The notes under the pieces were generated by a model. It saw only the letters and a list, made by a program, of their open reading frames with translations, was not told the origin of the DNA and did no database searches. Shown piece by piece: positions 44,212-56,715 of a stretch of DNA of 64,000 bases. Source of the stretch: Nymphaea colorata (taxonomy: Eukaryota; Streptophyta; Magnoliopsida; Nymphaeales; Nymphaeaceae); the NCBI RefSeq assembly GCF_008831285.2, contig NC_045138.2:16277934-16341933 (forward strand). The letters run 5' to 3'. Position numbers and translations under genes: made by a program. Position 1 is the stretch's first letter; each line of letters begins with the position of its first letter.

Positions 44212-46821
44212 ATGGTCTCCCTTTTGTCAACACTTATCAAAGAAGGACATGACAGCAGAATTCTGCTCATGTAAGTTGATTGTGATACGGCTCTCGAAAG
44301 TTAAACAGTGTACAATGTTTTCATAATGAATTCCGCCAAAAAAAATGCTTACTACAAGCTTTCCGATTAATTGCATTCAAATTTTGCATGTAGTGGAGCA
44401 TTATGTGATTGGAACGTTTGTACGATTATGAATTAAACAAAAGTGCTAGATACGATCCTACCATGTTTTCTAAAGCAAGAATACAAAGCGGTGTTCCCGG
44501 TGACGTGTTTTCACAGAGAAAATGTTGTTCTTTGTCCTTTTCTTTTTCTAGTTTAAATATTACAATGGCTCACTCTGCTCATTTTGATAACTGGGCTTCA
44601 CGAATTGTTGGACCTTGGAAACTCTGAATGAGAAATCTATGAAAAAACAAATTCTCTTTTGGAGATGACGGCAAAAACAGGTCCCAAGAAATGAAATTAA
44701 AAAAACAACCAAGGGAAAAGACAACCATCACTCCACCGTCAGTTCTTTAATTTGTCAGGAAACCTTTTTTGTTTCCGAATTTTTCTTTGAAATGAAGACA
44801 TTATAGCAGCATACTTGCTCTGATCTCCGGTCAAAATTTTGCTACGGTAGATCTGATCTTTTCTAACTTAGTTCTTCGTCTCTTTATCCGCCCTCTTTAG
44901 GAGTCGTGCCATAGGAGTCGTGCCAAATTGTCTCCAAAACGTGGAGAACAAGTATTTTCAGTAGCACGGCAGAATTCAAACTAAAAAAACTAAAATAGGA
45001 AGCTTGAGTTCTAGCCATCGCTTGTTTAAGTTAATTTAATTTGCGGACCTGTTGTGACATCAGGTTTGATAGATATTAAACAATGGTTGCTCGTGTATTC
45101 GATTCAAATGGACCTTCAAATACGCTCCTACAATTAATTCAAATCCCATTGTTTTGGTGTCCATGATGATACGATCAACGACATCCGCAGAAGGATAAAG
45201 AGTCGGCCTTGACCAGAAAGCTACCTATCAGCAGGAGAACATATAGACTTAATTACAGCAACTGCAAACAGAGATAGATCTGTGATTAATCAATTAACAA
45301 TACCAACAAGAAACCTGTAATAATTAATCCTAATGTTCATAAATTTGCAGTTGGATACTTATGATCAACCGAGTGGTGAACTTTTCTTCCTTTGTCTAGG
45401 TAGTATATACATCAGATCCCCAAAAGGATGAAGCCATCTTATTTTGTCGTGTATGCCTACGTCTTCCTATAGTCATCAGTTACGGTTGCTGGATCGGATC
45501 ACCTCCATCTGCAGAACCAGGTTCATGGGAAAATAGAAAGGCCTTCAGCTGAACGCTTTTAGTGGGGCAAAATGGGAAAGAAAAATAGTTGAACTAAGGT
45601 GGAAGAAGAGAAAATAATGAAGGAAAGCTTTTTTTTATTTTTTACGTATTTTTTTTGCAAAATATTGATCAAGTTTATTTGCTTGAAACTTAGATTGTTG
45701 TTTTATATGGTGATTTATAAGTGTCCAAACAATATATGAATGTCCAAATTAATGTAGCCACTCGATGTTGTTCGTAGTGGATTTTGCTACGTTGTCTTTA
45801 ATCCCATAGCTTGTGGTTTTTTTTTTTTTTGTGTGTGTGTGAGTGGAATTTCCGGTACTCTTAATTGGCGAGCCTCTTTTGTTGTTGAATTCTTATTTTC
45901 GTCCAAATTTGTTACTCCGGCTAGTACTAAACACTATCCACCCCTTTGCTTTCTACTAATAGAATATGCTAGGGAAAAGGAGCTAACAATTGATAGTACC
46001 TCTCTCTCACTCACATTATTTGATAATTTGATGAAAACTTAAATATCCATATAATCGAAAGCCTTCCTTCTCTAGGAACTGTGGTATAAGTGAGAATCGT
46101 GATGCTATATAATTGAATCCATTTAAAATGGAACTAGTGATTTTCAAAGTGGGATTAACAGGGTCATGATAAAGAACCTGTGTTTGATGCTGAAGTCCTT
46201 CACTTTGGGCATTCCTTGGTTGCTGTAGTTAGCCATCAAAAACGGTCACCAAAGAGATTAAGGATCATTAATAATATGAATCATGAGAAACTTACTCATA
46301 GTCTCTTGCTAATAGAAAACAGATCAGAGGAAAAGCTTTCTCAAATTTAAGTTTCATTAACAAAAATTCATGCAATCAATTTTTTCTGTTATATAAAAAA
46401 ATTATACACAAAAATTCAATGTTTTAGGCATATCTAATGCTCAATTCTTCTCTATTAATTTATTATAATCTTACTTTAAGTCGTCTCTTTTCCACTAACA
46501 CGCTAGTTAGCCGCTGAGATCTTTGACACCTTTCTCATAATTCTCGACAATATAATAGTCATCACTGGTAACAACACGGCATTTTTCTGCAATTGAAGCC
46601 TCCGCATAATAAGATTAACTACACTCTGCGTTCGCTGTTAAAAGGTCTGGATGCCCTTTTCATTTGCAATTAAGTAATTGATAAACCCTTTACACAACTA
46701 AAAATTAGAGTTGAAAAGACATTCAAAGAACAAATAAATAGATAACGATTTGTCAAAACATACGGTGCAGTAATATATACAACAACACTTCAAAATGCAA
46801 AACTACATGCGCCGATTGGTA

Positions 46822-49800
46822 ATATATCTTTTTTGTCCCTTATTTTATCATATGTCTTTGAACAACTGATATTGGAAACATCATCGCCAGCCTAGGTCAG
46901 CATATCACATCTTTGTTCCAAATTGATAGTTTGTAACACCTGCTTAATCCATGGAGACCGTGCAGACCGGCTTTCTGCTCAGAAAAATATTTCCAAATCA
47001 TTCTTGAAAAACTCATATATAAGTCATTACCATTTAAAAGGAATCCAAGCACACCCCAAGACCAGTTTTCCGACCAAACTTTTGCTTTGCAAACATTACT
47101 CAAACTCCATATCACACACTGAGTACTAATTTCCTCTCATCCCCAAACCGGTAGCCGTAAGCTCCCAGAAGTTACATATGTATTTCCTTTTCATAAAGGC
47201 AGCCCATTTAGAGACATGGAAGCAGCAAGAAAGTACTATATTATGTGTGGTAGCAGGTCGATTCATGGTTTAATTTGCAAAAATAATAGCTTTGCCTTGC
47301 AAGGAAAATAATGTCCATGATGAACATGAATCCTGCTTTCTGGAACGCAGTATTCCATGAATGTGTCCTAAGGAACAATAAGTTCCTAGTATCGAACGCC
47401 CTGCAAGATGGGACACAGACGTCTGGTAAATTAAACTTGTTGAGGGATGCACTGGAATAAAAAAATCCCTTGTTTGAATTGTCAAACAACTAGTTGCGGC
47501 TTGGGTAAGCACATGCCGTCTTCTAAAAATGGAATTATTAACAGAATATTCGCCCCTGAAGTTACATAAATTGTGGAAACCATTGTGATGTTAATTCGTT
47601 GGGAGTTTTTCCTCTTTTTCTTTGATTTCAAAGGTCCACCGGATATTTGAAGTCGTAAAATAATTAAATTTTTAAGCAACTGAACCATGACCCAAGAGAT
47701 CTATACGCTTCGTAGCAATTAATAAACCCTCTCTAACATTTTTGCTGGTAGATATTTAAACAAAAAAGTATCACATGTTCTAACTTAATGAAAACACTAA
47801 GTTGGCGTTTGATTACCTCCAACTAATTCAGATGACCTTAGATCCTCAGGATTTGAAACTCATGGATTTAAGATCAGACCTGTTGATGGAGTAGAAAGGT
47901 TCTCTAATTAGTTCTGAATCTTTTGATGAACTATAAATTTCAGTGCAAATTTCCCGCATTCCAAACATTGTACGTTACATCTTATCCATCGGTGGTTTGG
48001 CTTTGGAAGCTTCCAGGAATAAAAGAGAGAAAGCTCCGAAATGACATGATAAGAGCGGTGGGATTGAATAGATATAAGGCGGTCGGATCAACATTGAACG
48101 AAAATTATGAACCAAGAATAAAGGCGATGATAGCTGCTCAAAATTCTTGGGAGCTGCAGAAAAACTTGGTTGCAAAGTACAGAATCAGATCTCTCATGCA
48201 CTTAATTTTCCATACAAGCGGCTGAACCTTTGGGCATAGATGGATCTCCTCTTCCGAGTTTGCTCATATGGCCTCCCTTATGTCAACAATTATCAAAGGA
48301 GGACATGACAGCAGAAGCCTGTTCATGAAAGTTAATTATGATATGACTCGAAAGTTAAAAGTTGTTTATTATTTTCGTCAAGAAATTCTGCCAAAAAGAA
48401 TGCTTATTACAAGCTTTCCGATTTACCTTAAAATTTTGCATACAGTGGAGCATTATGTAATTGGAACGTGTGTATGATTATAAATTAAACAGAGGTGTTA
48501 GATATGATCATACTATGTTTTCTAAAGCAAGAATATAAAGCGGTGTTCTGGTAAAATGTGTTTCAGAGACAAAATGTTCTTCTTTGTCTTCCTCTTTTTC
48601 TAGTTTAAATGCTAGAATGGCTCACTCTGCTCATCATCTTGATAACTGGGCTACACGCACTGTTGAACCTTGGGAATTCTGGATTAGAAAATTTATAAAA
48701 ATAATTCTCTGTCAGAGATCACGGCAAAAAACAGGTACGAAGAAATGAAATAAAAAAGCAACCAAGGGAACAGAGAACCCTCAACCCCCCACCATCAGTT
48801 TTTGATTTGTCAGGAAGCTTTTTGTTTCCGAATTTTTCTTTGAAGCGAAAACTTTATAGCACCGTACTTGCTCGAGCGTCTCAAAATTGGATTATCTGTC
48901 CCATCGATCTGATCGCGGTCAAGATCTGGCCGCGGCAGCCCTCTTTAGATCAGCAAACTTTCTCCAAGACGTGGAGAACAAGTATTTTCGGTGAAAAACC
49001 TAAATGGAAGCTTGACTTCTAGTCATCAGTACTTTTTAAAGTTAATTTAATTTGGGGCCAGCTGCGACATCAGGTCTGATCGATATTAAACGGTAGCTCG
49101 TGTCTTCTATTCAAATGGATTTCAAATATGCTTCTACAATTAATTCAAACCCCATTGTTGGGGTGTGCATGTTGATAAGATCGACGATCGCAGAAGGATA
49201 AAGAGTCAGCCTTGAACAGAAAGGCATGTATCAGCAGGAGAATGTATAGACGTCGTTACAGCTACTGCAAAAAGAGATAGGTCTGTGATGAATTAGTTAA
49301 GGATTTCTCTAAGGAAGTTGCAATAATTGCTTTCATCCATGGTTATAGCTGGACGTGTATGTGTACAAGTTTCAAGTAAAACAGATCAGAGAAAAAGCAT
49401 TTTCAAATTTAATTTTCATTATCAAAAATTTATGCAATCAATTTTTTCGGTTATATAAAAAAATTAAACACAAAAATTCAATGTTTAACGCATATCTAAT
49501 GCTCAATTCTTATTTATTAATTAATTCATTATAGATTTACATGGACTCATATTCTTTCAACTAACTGGCTAGTTAGCCGATGATTTGTTTGGCACCTTCT
49601 CATCATTCTTGAGCACAGTAGTGAGCAGTGGTAACAACACGCCAGTTTCCTGCAATTGCAGCCCTCTCCATCAATAAGATTAACTACAACTCTGCACAGG
49701 CTGCTAAAAGCTCTCAAATTTTCATTTGCAGTAAAGTAATTGATAATCCCTTGTTTGTGCAGCAGTTCGTGTCTATTTTTTGCTTGTTCCTGATTTGTAC

Positions 49801-49985
49801 AACTTTATTTTTGCTTAAGATAGGTTGGGAGACCTCTCTCCTGCAGGCTTGCATCAGAACTGAAAAATAAAGTTGAAAAGACATTCAAAGAACAAATAAA
49901 TAGATGACGACTTAACAGAACACAGCGTAGTAATATGTACAACAAACACTTCAAAATGCAAGTCTACGTGCGCCAACTGGTAACA
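46822..49985. repeat. Tandem segmental duplication, unit 2
   Basis: Counterpart of 42564-46821 in the same orientation and directly adjacent. It is shorter, with a ~70-base stretch at 49310-49380 where unit 1 has ~1 kb. The two units are clearly alike but carry many substitutions and small indels, so the duplication is not recent. Confidence 0.85.
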
Positions 49986-52900
49986 TATTGCAAAATGTGC
50001 ATGGACGTACAATGAAGGCAACTACATATTATGACAACAACAAATGCGAATTACAAGTCAAGATTCTTGTACCCACCAACATTCTCCAGAACAGAAGTCA
50101 TCCAAAGCGCTATATATTAGCTACAAATAGTAAAATTTCACGTCATTACTAAAATTAGAACTAGCAGATGCAATATATCAACCAACAAAAGTAAAATTTG
50201 GCAGTTCCACACACATCTTCCATAAGTACGAAGTGGTTTTACGACTAAAAGTTAGTTTGCGAAGCTATGTTGTAGTGAGGCAACAGCCAACGCGTCCAAA
50301 AACCCTCTTAAAAATTTGTAAACCTCTTGCTGATATCTTTCAATCAATTCCAGCTGGTCCTTCAGATAGCGCGAAGTCTAGACCACTTGGCGATCTCCAC
50401 AGGAGAAGGAAAGAGATTACCGTATTAAATTGGAGCCGATCAAAGTACTCGTTGGATTTTAGATCTCGGAGGCCACCATGATGGGTAGGAAGTAGGAACC
50501 AAATCTAGTAAAATAAGCAGTTACTAGAACTGTTCCACTTTATGGGTAGTGACTACGAAGAAGACGAAGTAAAGAACGAGATATTGAGTAAGTACAACAG
50601 CAAAGTACAGTCTCAAAAAGTGAGTTCTGTATGTTTTCCTCTACGAGTTGTGCATTTTACTCTAGAAAATAGGATTGTGAACATAGAGGATTTGTTCAGT
50701 AGTAAAATCATTCCCCCGTCGAGTCCCTTACAGTACGACGATCCTGGAAAGCTTCATAAGAGATGTCACATTGTTTTTTGAATGCGATCTTACAGTACCA
50801 ACACTTGTAGACTATACAACTGCAAGCAGAAGGTTTTGAAGTGATAAACACTGTGATACAATGGGCATTTCAGAATGTAGGAAAATGCAAGGATGGTGCT
50901 AATGGTTCCTTCTTTGGGTGATCATATGGAAGAAACAGAACAAGGAAATATAATCATGCAATACATCATTTATCTATGACAAATGAGGACTAAGGACTAA
51001 TTTTCAGAGAACTAAGGACTCAAGGGTAGACCATAGCTCAAATGCAATGACATGACAGCATTTATCTATGACAGAAAATTCTGCTTAATTTTCGGAAAAG
51101 TAAAGACTCAAGGGTAGACTATACCTCAAATTACAATTAACAAAATATGCACTAAATCAAGAAGGAAAATAAATTGTTGAACGCCCATATGAGAACTATG
51201 AATTCCTAGAAAGGGCTTCAAATAATCATTTGCTGACTTGATGCCTTCACCAGATGTCGAATAGAAGGTCAACAGAGATAGAAATAATCCAATCAATTGA
51301 ATGAAGATGCATTATGCCCAAGCAAATTCAGATTACCATTACCTAAATAAAATCAATGGGCATCCCCAACAAGATGAACGCATGACCAAGGCCTGAACTC
51401 CTGTAAGTGTTGAAAGAACCTGCTCAACAAATAATCCAATTAATTCATGAAACTGGATGCTGGTCAAATCTTCAAAATACATAGTTTTGAAGTGCTGAAG
51501 GTTTGGGATCGGAAAAATATATGAGCTAACCAAATGCCCCAAACTTCCAAAGCGTTCTTACCGTAAGGACTTAGATGCAGGGTCTTCACCTCAATTCCTG
51601 TGAGTATCTGTTTCTTTGTGTTAGACCTAATTAATGTCGCCGCGGACAGAAAGGAAAGGTTGGGGAAAAAGTAATGTGTTCACGGTGCGACCATCAATGT
51701 TTACTCAGCTATTTTTAGCCCACTAAAGCCAATTTTTAGGCCTTTCCCTCTCTCTCTCTCTCGATCCATTGGTGCTATGTAATTTTTGAAACCAACACCA
51801 GGTCATCCTGTTTTAGATGTCGAATTGGTGAAGTGGGTCAAATTTTGGCAGGATCATGGGTTCATTTCCAGTCTCAGGTGCAAAACATATACCAAATCTA
51901 TAAGACAAAAACGAATAGTAGAAAAGCATCGGAAGCTTGCCAAGTATTGGGTGTGCCAAAAATTTAGACCAATAATTGAACTACCATTATAACAGCCTAG
52001 GCAAACTTCACATCTCTGCATTGGCATATTACTTAGTGATTTTTTTAGCTCATGCAGTTTATTTCTAAAGATTATAACCAAAAAGCCAAATACATTTCTT
52101 TTATTGTTTGATGCCTTTGTAACCTGTGCCATATAGCACATATACTGGTCTCATCTACAGAGTTCTGTTATGAAGGTGGTAAAACATTCCAGGAGGCCTT
52201 AAATAGAAGGAAAAAAAAAATGCCCCCGGGTTAAATTCTGTCATCATGTTTTTTTTTCCACCAACTCTATTTTTGAGTTGAAGAGATGCGTAGATGCCCT
52301 TTGCATGATTAAATATGTTACTAATTTTGTTGGTCCACGTACCTGAGAATATTATGCAGCTATTAATATTTTTTTCTTGCATATACAAATGACATTATAG
52401 GAAAATGACAAGGCTAATATAGCTCTTTAGAGTTTTCAGATAAACTATAGTAATCACAATCTCCTTTTATACGATCAGAAATTGATTCACAATTAAACAT
52501 AATGAACAGAAAGGAGACTTATCACTAGCCAATTTAAAATTTTAAATATGCTGAACATGCAGCTTAACCAACAGCCTTTATAAAGACTAAGCAAAACTTC
52601 TAATTTAATTCTCCAATGAGCAAAGCAAGGAAGGATAATACTCCATAATCCATATAGATGATCTTATGAGAATCCATCCTTCTCTAGCTGAAAAACCTGT
52701 AGTTTTGCCACATTATCAAATGTTTATACGTCAGAAATTCAAATTATTCTCAAGAAAGGACATGATCCTCATAGAACAGATAATTCCAAAATAATAATTG
52801 TGGCAGCCACTTAGCTATAGTGCTCAAACATCACTTCCTACATAATTTTCACTAACTATACCTTAATTCATACTTCTCCTCTCAGTATATTGAACACATC

Positions 52901-53682
52901 TATCTGAACAAAAAGTGAGAGCCGAGTTACTCATTACGTACAAAAGCCAGCGCCAATGTAAATAAGAAAAGAAGGAACCTTAGGATGCATGAGCAGCACA
53001 TTAACTAAATCCTTCCGTTGTGAAGAAGCGTAGAATGTGGTAGAGGAACTCTCTCCATGTCTTTCCTAATTCAACAGAAAGAAACACTCAGCAACCCAAA
53101 ACAAATATACAACCAAGCAAATAACTGAATGAAGCAACATGAACACAAAACAAACCGGCTCAAACTGTATAAGGATAACAAAAATAAAAAAGACCAGGTC
53201 CAACATCTGTTAAGAAGTTTTCAGTTCCTCCAATAAAATCGGCAATTAAAAAGTTCAAGAGCAATGATGTCACTGTAAGTCTAATAGACGCGTTAGAACT
53301 ACCAATTTGTTAGACACTATAAAAAATCGTGATGATCTCAAGAATATCTAAGTGGTTGTGAAGGCTGATAACAAAAAAAAAATTGTGCATGTATCTGCAG
53401 GACTTCATGCATAACTTTCAAAAGGTTGTGGAACTGATGGACCAGCTCCATAGTCCATACTTTAAGATAAAAGTGAATGGATAAACGAAAAACAAAAAAA
53501 CTTGAGTCCCACATAGGCTGCAGTTCAGGTACCTTATCCAATTTTCTAAAATTTTATATCAGCCACTTCAAAGCGCACATTGTGGTCTTTCATATTCTGA
53601 CACAATGTGAATTAATTCAAAGCTACATGTCATGGTTTTCTGATGAAAGCTAGTGCGGTTGAGATTTGGACCTCTCTGTTTC

Positions 53683-53721
<39 letters not shown>

Positions 53722-54254
53722 AACTTGAAGATACAGCATCAGATCTGCTCATAAAACTGGTCCTTAATTAGCTTCAGCTTGGCTCCAGGAGTTCACCTTA
53801 ATGAACAAGCTCAACAGAGCTCATTCAGTTAATTGGTTTCCTTATGAACCAATAAATTAAAATTATTAATACAAGGCAATTTCTCTTTTTAAGGGAAATA
53901 CCAAAAAATCTTTTTAAAAGAGTGAAAGGTAAACCAAGCAACTAAAAAAAAACTTGATGCAAAACTGAAACAAACTATACAGATTGTACCCCATACATGT
54001 TATTCCAGGATGTACCGAGGTCCAACTTGTCACCCCTGGTCAGGTTATATGCAGGTCTTGTGCTGCAAAGTTTATATGTAAAATATATATCCAACGCTGA
54101 CAACAACTATACATGCCTATGCATGAGCTGCCAACCAATTGTTCATAAGGGAGACCAACCTAGGACAACCGCATTTGCTCTTCATTGAGGGGTATCAAAA
54201 GCTTACCAACAAGTTGTATGGAAAAGTACATTCACAAGTGAAAGATGAAAGTAC
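49986..54254. other. Intergenic or intronic, unresolved
   Basis: This may be the body of a minus-strand gene whose leader lies at 54.7-55.1 kb. Splice-bounded open segments exist, such as 53065-52979 (29 codons, ERHGESSSTTFYASSQRKDL and on), but another frame of the same segment (GKTWREFLYHILRFFTTEGF) is just as protein-like, so no exon is certain. Simple repeats: CT run at 51746-51763, CTGT run at 53679-53710. Frames at 50233-50481 and 50542-50781 (+) have no motif. Confidence 0.35.
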
Positions 54255-54302
54255 CTTGTTTATTTCCAACTCAGTGAACACGTCTTGTAGAACTATGTAA
54301 TT
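54255..54302 (-). CDS. Candidate internal exon of an unidentified minus-strand gene
   Basis: On the minus strand an acceptor (GATGTAG) is followed by 16 codons reading NYIVLQDVFTELEINK and a donor (AAG then GTACTT). Length 48, phase 0 at both ends if this frame is right. It is too short to identify a family. It lies ~0.5 kb downstream of a promoter-like leader region on the same strand. Confidence 0.25.
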
Positions 54303-54739
54303 CTACATCACGTCATATTCTGTATTTGCATTCAAATTGACCTAAAATTCATGCAAATAAAAGAAGAAACATAATGGAAAAGAATCTCCAATTCCAGCAT
54401 AGAAAATGAGCTATATGATTGACAGGCAAGGCCTACTCTGCAATCTCAGCTTTTCCTGAGGAGATGATTCTCGACCTTCCTCTCACGACACTTCAACAGA
54501 CAGATTTTGTTTTTCTTGTGAAATTAGCTAAAAAAAAAAATCAGCGGAGGAAAGTTAAATTCACAGAAAATTTGTTCTTAGTTTATGCATTTGAAAAAAG
54601 AAAAATACTGATACCAATTCCTGGACCTGCAAGTGACGAAATTTTTTTCAATCGAGGAATTACAAGGAGAAATAAAGCGAGGGAGCGGAAGGAAGGAAGG
54701 AAAAGGAAAACCTTAGAGGGGAAGAAGAAAGGAGTCACA

Positions 54740-55100
54740 GCAACCGAGCCGATCAATCCCGCGAGGGCTCTCTGTGAGGGGAAGTTAGGGTTTGGTCTTC
54801 ATCCCGAGAAGTCCTGACTTTCTTCAGGGGTTCTTCAGAGAAAAACGGTGGTCGGAGCGTTTTCCTTCTCTACGTCGAACAGTTCGACTCCCGCCTTCTC
54901 TTTCTTCCCGTCTGACAGTTTGGGCTCTCTCGCTCGAACGAGAGAGAAAGAGAGAGATTCCGAAGAAGAAAGCTGCGACGAACCATGCTGTCCGTCGCAA
55001 ATGTTTCCTTCGAAAACTTTCAACTGAAAAACCCGCGCCACATTTAAACAGCGCGGGAAGTATTAGATATTTATCCGCTCGTTTTAACTCTAATCATAGA
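54740..55100 (-). promoter_or_regulatory. Candidate promoter/leader with telo-box and E2F-like motif (minus strand)
   Basis: On the minus strand this region contains TTCCCGCGC (55051-55059, an E2F-like motif), a TTTAAA box (55043-55048), a second GGCGCGGGTTTT motif (55029-55040) and AAACCCTAA (54785-54793, a telo-box). CCCGCGC and GCGCGGG form a short palindrome around the TTTAAA. Telo-boxes combined with E2F sites are known from plant genes for replication and cell-cycle functions. The stretch is GC-richer than its surroundings, with CT-rich leader text. No coding exon is firmly attached. Confidence 0.4.
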
Positions 55101-55109
55101 GAGTTTTAA

Positions 55110-55531
55110 ACGGCAAGGTTTTGAGTATAATACGATTAGCTTTAAAAACATGAAAAAATATGATAAATTTAAAATTTTTTAAAAAACTAAAAATGAAAGC
55201 AAAATAAAATAAGTAAAAAACTAATAACACAAACATAAAAAATAATTAGATTTGCAACAGATAAAAACTAAAAAAAAATTGATATTAAAAAATTAAAAAA
55301 ATGAAAAAAGTGAAAAAACACAAAAAAGCAAAAAATAACGTGTTTTTTAAGTTTTAAACAATATTTTATTTTCTCACATTTTTTTCAAAAATAACGCGTT
55401 TTTTGTGGATGTGGACTTCTAGCAGAAATTGGATATCTGGTGCGGCATTTTCCCTAGTATTTTCGGTGGCGAATTATTGAAATCCATACGCCTTGTTTTG
55501 TATTATCATATTAAGCTTGCTACAATTTTAA
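55110..55531. repeat. AT-rich dispersed repeat with AACGTGTTTTTT/AACGCGTTTTTT motifs
   Basis: A/T-rich sequence with AAAAAATAACGTGTTTTTTAAG and AAAATAACGCGTTTTTTGTG motifs like those within 16800-16940. The left part (GAGTATAATACGATTAG, ATGAAAAAATATGATAAATTT) resembles 30195-30300. It is probably another member of the same nonautonomous element family. Confidence 0.45.
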
Positions 55532-55736
55532 GGGGCGATTGAAATACTCATTCATAGAATTTTAGAATTAAAATGTTCATTTTTTTAAGAAATTGGACTT
55601 ATTAAGCAAATAGAGTATTTTGTTTGCACAATTAGGAAACTAAAACCCATAATTCTGATTTCATTCCAGTTTGAGGAGGAATTATAGTAGTGAAATTTTC
55701 ATTCTTGCATCAAAATTTGGAACCATCCAACGCCCT
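55532..55736. mobile_element. Possible small MITE (about 205 bp)
   Basis: The left end GGGGCGATTGAAATAC and the right end (minus strand AGGGCGTTGGATGGTT) form a weak inverted repeat. There is no interior frame. I see no convincing target-site duplication. The call rests on the GGGCG-TTGGA type ends. Confidence 0.35.
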
Positions 55737-56499
55737 CAAGAAAACTTGAATCTCTTTTATGCACCATGGTGAATATTGAACTTTAGACAGAAGCGGGTTA
55801 TGTATATTCTACTGGTGCACAAAATTTTCATGTGTTAATATGGTTAATGACGAAAATACCCTAAAAAATTTTTGTAGGGACAAAAAGAAAACAAACTGAA
55901 AAACAATTGAAGCTATTATTCACATAAATTTAACGCAGCCTGGTCCAAGTATGAAATCTCAAGGAAGAACATGCAAAAATATTCACTTATATGTTCATAT
56001 TATGTAACAGGTAAGGCTTATATGTATTATTCTACTGCATACTTCGATGACCAGAGGTAACGTAATAAATCTGCCATATCCTCCTCAGCTCTTAGTCTGC
56101 CCGCCATATCGATGCTTCCATGACCTATGACTTCCAAGTCTTTCCCCCCCTGTCGTTACTGGTTCCGTTCAACAGTTCACATTGCCAGTCAATCTAAAGT
56201 CAACAGCTTGTTCATTACGGGAATCGGATGCCAATGTCTGATACTTTTTGAGTTGCATCTGAGAAAGTTGGAGCAGATCAAGGCGTCCGAGTTCAGAAGA
56301 GCTATAGATTGTGAACAAACTGCCTTTAACATGAATATTAAGTGATCTATTTTAGTTTTGATCTTTGATATTATAAGCGGTATAATGCGAAAGAAAGTTC
56401 TGTACGTCGCTCCTTGTATATAACAAACGTTTGCTAGATGTAGATGATATTATTAATATGTATATTTACTTTCATACCCAAACATTGCATATGCATGTG

Positions 56500-56715
56500 C
56501 ATAAAATAACAAATAAGTATGAGATAATGTTTATGAGATAACAAAAGATTTATAAGATAATGAAATAAAGCTAAACGTAAGTATAAGATAATGTTTATAT
56601 AACTATAAGATAATGCTTATGAGATAAATATTTATGAAATAGTGAGATATTGGACAGATGTATGAGATAGCGCTAAACATAAGTATGAGATAATATTTAT
56701 AAGATAATGAGGTAA
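56500..56715. repeat. Degenerate minisatellite, second copy (AGATAATGTTTATGAGATAA type)
   Basis: Units such as AGTATGAGATAATGTTTATGA and TATAAGATAATGCTTATGAGA repeat imperfectly. The same family lies upstream of gene B at 27840-28060. Confidence 0.65.

Larger units (their letters stand above)
42564..46821. repeat. Tandem segmental duplication, unit 1
   Basis: Unit 1 matches unit 2 (46822-49985) in order over nearly its whole length: ACATCATCGCCAGCC near 42620 and 46880, CATTTCCTTTTCATAAAGGC-type text near 42860 and 47180, GGACATGACAGCAGAA at 44248 and 48300, TGGAGCATTATGT at 44396 and 48446, and GTTGAAAAGACATTCAAAGAACAAATAAATAGAT at 46710 and 49872. Unit 1 keeps about 0.95 kb (45330-46310) that unit 2 lacks. 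It contains an open minus frame at 43810-44211 of unknown identity. Confidence 0.85.

Noticed and set aside
51550-51605. Minus-strand piece IEVKTLHLSPYG followed by a consensus donor GTAAGA
   Set aside because: The next open segment (HFKTMYFEDLTSIQFHELIG at 51490-51380) is in a phase that does not join, so a gene model fails.
52979-53065. 29-codon minus-strand segment with clean AG and GT borders
   Set aside because: Two different frames look equally protein-like (ERHGESSSTTFYASSQ or GKTWREFLYHILRFF), so I do not list it as an exon; it is only mentioned as a lead.
53995-54044. Minus-strand segment reading TRPAYNLTRGDKLDLGTSWN after a TTTGCAG acceptor
   Set aside because: Its neighbourhood resembles dispersed repeat text and the frame has no continuation that I could support.
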